This document shows positions 58,915-64,000 of a stretch of DNA of 64,000 bases, piece by piece. Made by a program: the position numbers and the translations under genes. Under the pieces are notes generated by a model, which saw only the letters and a program-made list of their open reading frames with translations, ran no database searches and was not told the origin of the DNA. This stretch comes from Oscillospiraceae bacterium. Its GTDB lineage: Bacteria > Bacillota > Clostridia > Oscillospirales > Acutalibacteraceae. Position 1 is the first letter of the stretch, and each line of letters begins with the position of its first letter. The DNA is taken from NCBI GenBank assembly GCA_015066225.1, contig SVOT01000001.1:186001-250000 (forward strand). Reading direction: 5' to 3'.

Positions 58915-60543
58915 ATGATTACAAAAACAGAATGGAAAAACATCAGGGGCTCTTCCCCTGTCCCCGACCAGATAATGCTATCAGTAAAGGGTAACCCTTC
59001 GAGTAATATGGCTGTGCGTTGGCGAACAGATACACAGGCAGACAGCGGCTTTGTTAAAATCCGTGAAAAGGATTCAACTGAATGGCGAATCATTTCGGCA
59101 CAGAGCATTGATTTTGAAACCGATATGGATTTCAGCCGTTTTCACTTTGCAGACCTCAGCGGGCTTTCTGAAGACACTTTTTACGAATATAACTGCGGTG
59201 ATGAAAAAAACCGAAGCGAAAACTATGTTTTCAAAACCACAAAAAAAGACTGCACTAAATTTTCTTTTCTTTGCATTTCAGACGTTCAAGCCGGTGACGC
59301 CGAGCCCCCTGCAGACTATTCGGCGTTAAACACCGTTCTCAAAGAAACATTAAAAAAGCACCCTCAGTGCGAATTCATTTTGACTGCGGGTGACAACACA
59401 AACTGCGGTCAGACAGATATTCAATGGACAGGACTTTTTGAGGGCTTAAAAGGAATAATTGAGTCAAAACCCATTATGTTCTGCATGGGTAACCACGACG
59501 ATATGGGCTTTGAAAACTACTTCACAAAGGAAGGTAAATATTACTCTGAATATGCTGAGTATTTTACTAATCAGCTTTGGGGCTCATACGAGCACAACGG
59601 CCCCAAGGACAGACCTGTGGCAAACTACGCTTTTGACTACGGCAACGTGCATTTCTGCGTAACAGGCACAAGCGGATATGAAGAAATGAATGAGTGGCTT
59701 GTTGACCAGATGAAAAACAGCGACAAAACCTGGAAATTTGCCGTTCACCACTTCCCTGTTAACTATTCCTCACCGGTTCTTGAAATTGAAGACACATACC
59801 CCGCTCTTCGTGAGGGAATGGATATGTGTGATATTGTTTTTTCGGGTCACGAGCACACCTTTGCACGCTCTTACCCAAGACGGGGTGAAGGTTTATTCGA
59901 CAAGCCCTCCGAGGGTACAATTCACTACAACCTCGGCTCAAGCCACAGAAACTCACCGGGGGCACGGGTTGTCAACAAGGTTTGGAACGTTAAGACATAT
60001 TGCCACGAAGAGCCCCTTTCAATGTATTCGGTTGTTGACATAGACGATAAAAAATGTACTCTTACAGCCTACGTTGAAGACGGCAGAGTTGTTGACGTTT
60101 GCGTGATTGATAAAAACAAAGATAACATCTCCCCTGCAGACCTTGCCCCGATTTACGACAAAACAAGGCTTCTTTTCAAGGGTTACGACCTTGGCATCTG
60201 CACACTTGCTACACTACCACAAAAGGTCAACGGTGTGTGGTATATACCAATCGGGCAAATAATCTCGTTCACAGGTGCCAACGTTGAAAGAGCACCGGGT
60301 AAAATTAAGGTTTCGATCTACGGCAGAACAAGCGAGTTTACCGAAAATTCAAACATTATAAAAACACAAAGTGGCGAAGAAGCAATGAGCTCCCCTTGTC
60401 TCAGGCTTGAACAAAATCAGCTTTACGTGCCCCTCGACGATTTCGGAAAAAACCTCAGAATGCACGGATATTATTATGAGCACAACAACTTCATCTCTAT
60501 TGAATCGGAAGTGCAACACCTTTCAATACCGCATCAGCCATAA
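58915..60543 (+). CDS. Purple-acid-phosphatase-like metallophosphoesterase with C-terminal copper-amine-oxidase-N-like domain
   Basis: CISDVQAG, TAGDNT, MGNHDD, HHFP, FSGHEHTFARSYP metallophosphoesterase motifs. Confidence 0.85.
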   Translation: MITKTEWKNIRGSSPVPDQIMLSVKGNPSSNMAVRWRTDTQADSGFVKIREKDSTEWRIISAQSIDFETDMDFSRFHFADLSGLSEDTFYEYNCGDEKNRSENYVFKTTKKDCTKFSFLCISDVQAGDAEPPADYSALNTVLKETLKKHPQCEFILTAGDNTNCGQTDIQWTGLFEGLKGIIESKPIMFCMGNHDDMGFENYFTKEGKYYSEYAEYFTNQLWGSYEHNGPKDRPVANYAFDYGNVHFCVTGTSGYEEMNEWLVDQMKNSDKTWKFAVHHFPVNYSSPVLEIEDTYPALREGMDMCDIVFSGHEHTFARSYPRRGEGLFDKPSEGTIHYNLGSSHRNSPGARVVNKVWNVKTYCHEEPLSMYSVVDIDDKKCTLTAYVEDGRVVDVCVIDKNKDNISPADLAPIYDKTRLLFKGYDLGICTLATLPQKVNGVWYIPIGQIISFTGANVERAPGKIKVSIYGRTSEFTENSNIIKTQSGEEAMSSPCLRLEQNQLYVPLDDFGKNLRMHGYYYEHNNFISIESEVQHLSIPHQP

Positions 60544-60548
60544 CAAAC

Positions 60549-60580
60549 AAAAGCCACCCGGCGAGGGTGGCTTTGATTTT
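60549..60580 (+). terminator. Terminator AAAGCCACCC-GGCGA-GGGTGGCTTTGATTTTTT
   Basis: Inverted repeat plus T-run. Confidence 0.8.
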
Positions 60581-60682
60581 TTAATTTAAAATTACGATAA
60601 TAACCACTATTACTTAATGAACAAACCTTTAATCTTATCAATTATTTTTCCCGAATCAGAGACAGGCTTATCTACAATCCAA

Positions 60683-60735
60683 GGCAAACATCCGTGTGTA
60701 GGCTTCGCCGAGGGTGCGTTCGAATCCCTGTTTTT
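60683..60735. repeat. Degenerate third copy of the tRNA-Ser-associated hairpin element
   Basis: GCAAACATCCGTGTGTAGGCTTCGCCGAGGGTGCGTTCGAATCCCTG resembles 62007-62057. Confidence 0.6.
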
Positions 60736-60773
60736 AAATTTCACAAGAAACCACAACATAACATATCCGGGAA

Positions 60774-61310
60774 TCAAATATTATTATGAAAATAATATAA
60801 AACTTCAGTTTCACTGTCGTATAAATAAATTGAATAAAAATCAAACTTCCTATAATTTAAATCTTCGTCAGGATCGTTGTGTTTGGTTTTGATATAAACA
60901 AAATCACCCTCGGTTATAGTTTTTCTATTAAAATCGTAGTTTTCTTTTAATTCATTTCCTATTTCATCAACCCAATTTTCAAAATTATCCATATACGAAT
61001 ACAATTCTGCAATATCATCCGAGGTAACAACAGAAAAATATTCGGATAACTCAAAGTCTTCAACCGAGATTTCATCAAAAGTATACTTTGCATAATCAGT
61101 ATAATCCTGAAATCCACCTGAAGTATAAAACTCTTTATTATTATACGGAGGTAAAGAATCAATTACAGGGTCGGAATAAGCATTATCAAACGGTGAAATA
61201 GATTTAAGAAATGCCCAAAAATCCTTATCCTCTGATTCAGAGGATAGTGAACAAGACGAAAAAGAGATAATGATTAATAAAACTAAAATAAATGATGTGA
61301 TTCGTTTCAT
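60774..61310 (-). CDS. Putative lipoprotein of unknown function (178 aa)
   Basis: MKRITSFILVLLIIISFSSCSLSS lipobox-like signal; no recognised domain. Confidence 0.6.
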   Translation of the reverse strand: MKRITSFILVLLIIISFSSCSLSSESEDKDFWAFLKSISPFDNAYSDPVIDSLPPYNNKEFYTSGGFQDYTDYAKYTFDEISVEDFELSEYFSVVTSDDIAELYSYMDNFENWVDEIGNELKENYDFNRKTITEGDFVYIKTKHNDPDEDLNYRKFDFYSIYLYDSETEVLYYFHNNI

Positions 61311-61600
61311 AATTTAAACACCTCGTTTTCTTAAAAAAAGTTGTAAGTTTGTTTGAACACCATTTAAAAGAAAACTCTAAATCCGCCAGTAAAGAATTAT
61401 TCATATATTCCCCCTCGACTAGACTTTAACACAAACCCCCATTTTTTTCAACTGCCAGCGTTACAGGCGACTAATTAATTCACATAAAAAACAGCAACCA
61501 CCATTTATTGGTGATTGCTTTATTTGTCTGTGGGCTACAAAAAAGATATATTCTGCTTTTTGTGTATGAATTCGAACTCTCACATAATCGTTAGCTTTTA

Positions 61601-61778
61601 GTGAAATCGTTCGCTTGCGCTCACGGTGAAATAATTCACTCCGTGAATTGTGAAATATTGCTCCCGTTGGTTGCAATGTGAAATAAAATTCGCCTCCTCA
61701 CATTTGCGGAGCAAATATTTCACAGCGAAGCTATTTCACTTGGCGAAGCCAAATTTCACTCGCCGCAGGCGAATTTCA
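61601..61778. repeat. Array of seven short inverted repeats separated by 7-nt GTGAAAT/ATTTCAC words
   Basis: GTGAAAT at 61601, 61626, 61650, 61678; ATTTCAC at 61717, 61733, 61753 (degenerate at 61773); perfect palindromes between most of them. Confidence 0.85.
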
Positions 61779-61781
61779 TTG

Positions 61782-61813
61782 AAAAAAGCACTTGCTTTCG
61801 CAAGTGCTTTTTT
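61782..61813. terminator. Strong hairpin AAAAAAGCACTTGC-TTTC-GCAAGTGCTTTTTT
   Basis: Perfect 14-bp stem, A/T-tracts both sides. Confidence 0.8.
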
Positions 61814-61814
61814 C

Positions 61815-61910
61815 TGGCGCAGACGGTGGGATTCGATGGGCTCTGCCCATCGTTTGCTCCGCAAACACCCGATTGTGTTCGGTTCGCCGAGGGTGGGTTC
61901 GAATCCCATT
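61815..61910. repeat. tRNA-Ser 3'-end-derived repeat with hairpin insert (copy A)
   Basis: Starts with 22 nt identical to the 3' end (incl. CCA) of the tRNA-Ser at 62109-62199. Confidence 0.85.
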
Positions 61911-61961
61911 ATTCATTTACATAAAAAACAGCAACCAACATTAATTAGCGGTTACTGTTTT

Positions 61962-62058
61962 TGGCGCAGACGGTGGGATTCGATGGGCTCTGCCCATCGT
62001 TTGCTCCGCAAACACCCGATTGTGTTCGGCTTCGCCGAGGGTGGGTTCGAATCCCATT
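61962..62058. repeat. tRNA-Ser 3'-end-derived repeat with hairpin insert (copy B)
   Basis: Nearly identical to copy A (one extra base in GGCTTCGCC). Confidence 0.85.
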
Positions 62059-62108
62059 TTTGATTTACATAAAGAAAGCAACCACCATTTATTGGTGATT
62101 GCTTTATT

Positions 62109-62199
62109 TGGCGCAGACGGTGGGATTCGAACCCACGAGCCCGGTTAAAGGCTAACGCATTTCGAGTGCGCCCCGTTATGACCACTTCGATACGTCTGC
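62109..62199 (-). tRNA. tRNA-Ser, anticodon CGA, CCA encoded
   Basis: GCAGACGTATCGAAGTGGTCATAACGGGGCGCACTCGAAATGCGTTAGCCTTTAACCGGGCTCGTGGGTTCGAATCCCACCGTCTGCGCCA folds as a class II tRNA: acceptor GCAGACG/CGTCTGC, loop CTCGAAA, long variable arm, GTGGG/CCCAC T-stem. Confidence 0.95.
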
Positions 62200-62240
62200 A
62201 TTTATTGTTATATTCAAAACGATTGTTGCGGGGAAATAAA

Positions 62241-62395
62241 CACTTCGGGGCTTGCCCCGTTATGTCCTGTTGCGGTGCCCGAAAAATCTGCATATCTGTC
62301 GATATTTGATTTTTCGACCGCTGCCACTCCTTATTGCTCGCTTACTCTGCCACCGGCAGCGCTCGCAAACGTCCCCACTTCGATACATCTTCATA
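62241..62395 (-). pseudogene. Probable decayed second tRNA-Ser copy split by ~120 nt of hairpin-rich sequence
   Basis: Shares CCCCGTTATG (near 62254) and CCACTTCGATAC (near 62374) with the intact tRNA, where these words are adjacent. Confidence 0.4.
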
Positions 62396-62501
62396 TGTTT
62401 ATATATTTTTCATTTTGTCAACGCTTGATATTTTAGCAAAAGGTCACTATTATGTCAAGGAATTTTTGGTTATTTAGTTCGACTAATTTCCCCTAATTTT
62501 A

Positions 62502-62531
62502 TTGATTAAAAGGAAATGTTAATGTTATAAT
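62502..62531 (+). promoter_or_regulatory. Predicted promoter TTGATT-18-TATAAT for the radical SAM gene
   Basis: Hexamer match upstream of GTG 62580. Confidence 0.4.
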
Positions 62532-62579
62532 TAGTTCAATAACAGTAAGTTACAACATCTGAACACGGGAGGGTTTTAC

Positions 62580-63959
62580 GTGGGTATAAAAAACAAATTT
62601 GCACAATTCAGAGAATATAAGAACGGTATTCAACACTGCACCTTTAATCCGAACGGACCGGGTGTTGTGCGCATACATCTTGTGCCACCTAAGTTTTCAC
62701 TTTTTAAAAACAGCGCTTACATAGTTATTTTAAACGGATATTATATTCTGCCCATTGGCTACTCTTGGGCTTTAATCCTTTCGACGTTTATGAAAGAGGT
62801 TAATAAATACCACGGAAAACCAATTACCGAAAAAGATGAGAACAACATTTTTAACATTACCACAAAAAAAATCAAAGCGATCTACCCGACAATTCCGTTG
62901 TCCGAAATTGAAGAAGATTTGAGTGAAATCGTGGATGTCCTTTTCACGGTAGCACGTGGAGAAACACCACAAACACCTATCGAAAAACTTTCCGTTCGTG
63001 ATTACGCACCGAATATGACGGCACCTCACCGTTTCGACTTAATGGTCAGTGCAATGACAGATGAAAACGGAGCCTGGAAATGCAACCAAAGGTGCAGGTT
63101 TTGTTACGCAGCAGGGCAAGAAAAAAGCTGCTCCACTGAGCTTTCAACCCAAGAGTGGGAAAATGTCATCGACATTCTTTACAAAGCCGGTGTACCTATG
63201 GTCACCTTTACAGGTGGTGAACCCACGCTGAGAGAGGATCTTCCGCAACTTGTAAAACACGCTGAAAAGATGGTTACACGACTTAACACAAACGGCGTTA
63301 ATTTAACGGCTCAACTTTGTTCGGAGCTAGCATCTGCCGGTCTTGACAGCGTCCAGGTAACCCTGTATTCAAGCGATGAAAGCATCCACAACTGTCTTGT
63401 GGGATGTGAGCATTTCAGCGACACGGTTTCAGGCATTAAAAATGCTTTAGAAGCAGGACTTGACGTAAGTGTTAACACTCCCCTTTGCAAAACTAATTCC
63501 GATTACTTAACTACTCTTGAATTTATTAACGCTTTAGGTGTACGCTTTGTAACGGTAAGCGGATTAATTTGCACAGGAACAGCCCAAACCACTCATAACG
63601 ATTTTGATTTGTCTGAAGCTGAATTGTCTGATATTATAAAAAACGCCAAAAATTATTGTAACGAAAACGGAATGGAAATTGATTTCACTTCCCCGGGCCT
63701 TTTAAAGCCTGATTTTCTTGAAAGGCTCAAAATGAATGTTCCCATGTGTGGCGCGTGTCTTAGTAATATGGCTGTTTCCCCCGACGGAACGGTCGTTCCT
63801 TGCCAAAGCTGGTTGAATTCAAGCGCCTCATTAGGAAACGTTTTAACTGACGATTTCAAAGCAATATGGAGCAACCCCAGATGCGTTTCAATCAGAAATA
63901 TGAGCAATGAACAGGCACTATCTTGTCCGTTCAGAACACAAAGGGAGGGTAAATTTTGA
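62580..63959 (+). CDS. Radical SAM/SPASM-type protein with N-terminal accessory domain (GTG start)
   Basis: KCNQRCRFCYAAGQ (CxxxCxxC), FTGGEPTLREDLP, C-terminal CGACLSNMAVSPDGTVVPCQSW. Confidence 0.9.
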   Translation: MGIKNKFAQFREYKNGIQHCTFNPNGPGVVRIHLVPPKFSLFKNSAYIVILNGYYILPIGYSWALILSTFMKEVNKYHGKPITEKDENNIFNITTKKIKAIYPTIPLSEIEEDLSEIVDVLFTVARGETPQTPIEKLSVRDYAPNMTAPHRFDLMVSAMTDENGAWKCNQRCRFCYAAGQEKSCSTELSTQEWENVIDILYKAGVPMVTFTGGEPTLREDLPQLVKHAEKMVTRLNTNGVNLTAQLCSELASAGLDSVQVTLYSSDESIHNCLVGCEHFSDTVSGIKNALEAGLDVSVNTPLCKTNSDYLTTLEFINALGVRFVTVSGLICTGTAQTTHNDFDLSEAELSDIIKNAKNYCNENGMEIDFTSPGLLKPDFLERLKMNVPMCGACLSNMAVSPDGTVVPCQSWLNSSASLGNVLTDDFKAIWSNPRCVSIRNMSNEQALSCPFRTQREGKF

Positions 63960-64000
63960 GTAAAAAAAGAACTGAACCTCACAAAATGAATAAACCTAAA
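63956..64000 (+). CDS. Start of a downstream gene (TTG start, translationally coupled), truncated by window edge
   Basis: GGGAGGG SD followed by TTGAGTAAAAAAAGAACTGAACCTCACAAAATGAATAAACCTAAA, overlapping the radical SAM stop codon. Confidence 0.4.
   Translation, partial: MSKKRTEPHKMNKPK

Noticed and set aside
61601-61778. CRISPR array
   Set aside because: The constant word is only 7 nt, the variable parts are palindromic and 9-32 nt, and no cas genes are present.
61650-62063. 137-aa ORF with internal duplication (FWRRRWDSMGSAHRLLRKHPIVFG twice)
   Set aside because: The duplication is simply the two tRNA-derived repeat copies translated; no SD and it overlaps structured noncoding DNA.
61952-62293. 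113-aa minus-strand ORF
   Set aside because: Runs straight through the intact tRNA-Ser gene and a repeat copy; spurious.

Overview
This is a low-GC Firmicutes/Clostridia-type chromosomal segment, probably from a gut Oscillospirales/Ruminococcaceae-like organism (taxonomy is inferred from gene content only). It is mostly housekeeping genes: ABC-F ATPase, RadA, Xer recombinase, YajC, Tgt/QueA, Asd-DapA-DapB, PcrA, PEP carboxykinase, ProS, TyrS, RuvX, PBP1A and IspD. Sporulation-associated genes are dispersed through it: SpoIVFA/SpoIVFB-like, CwlD-like, SpoIIM-like, a BofC-like candidate and SigK. An FMN riboswitch with its own terminator precedes a RibU-like ECF S-component. Two giant tandem secreted subtilases carry BspA-type LRRs and C-terminal dockerins (37.3-46.1 kb). 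One large HD-GYP protein has degenerate GGDEF and EAL modules. The least explained part is 60.6-62.4 kb. It holds (a) an array of different short palindromes separated by a constant 7-nt GTGAAAT/ATTTCAC word that flips orientation mid-array, and (b) several truncated tRNA-Ser-derived copies carrying hairpin inserts next to one intact tRNA-Ser(CGA). Other items worth checking are an acyl-carrier-protein-like ORF lacking the phosphopantetheine serine, terminator hairpins whose 3' arm contains the next gene's Shine-Dalgarno, a 219-bp interspersed-element candidate flanked by 19-nt direct repeats, an orphan fumarase beta subunit, and a radical-SAM/SPASM protein whose downstream partner is cut off by the window edge. 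No CRISPR array, prophage or transposase was seen. All calls are from reading the sequence and translations; no database search was run.
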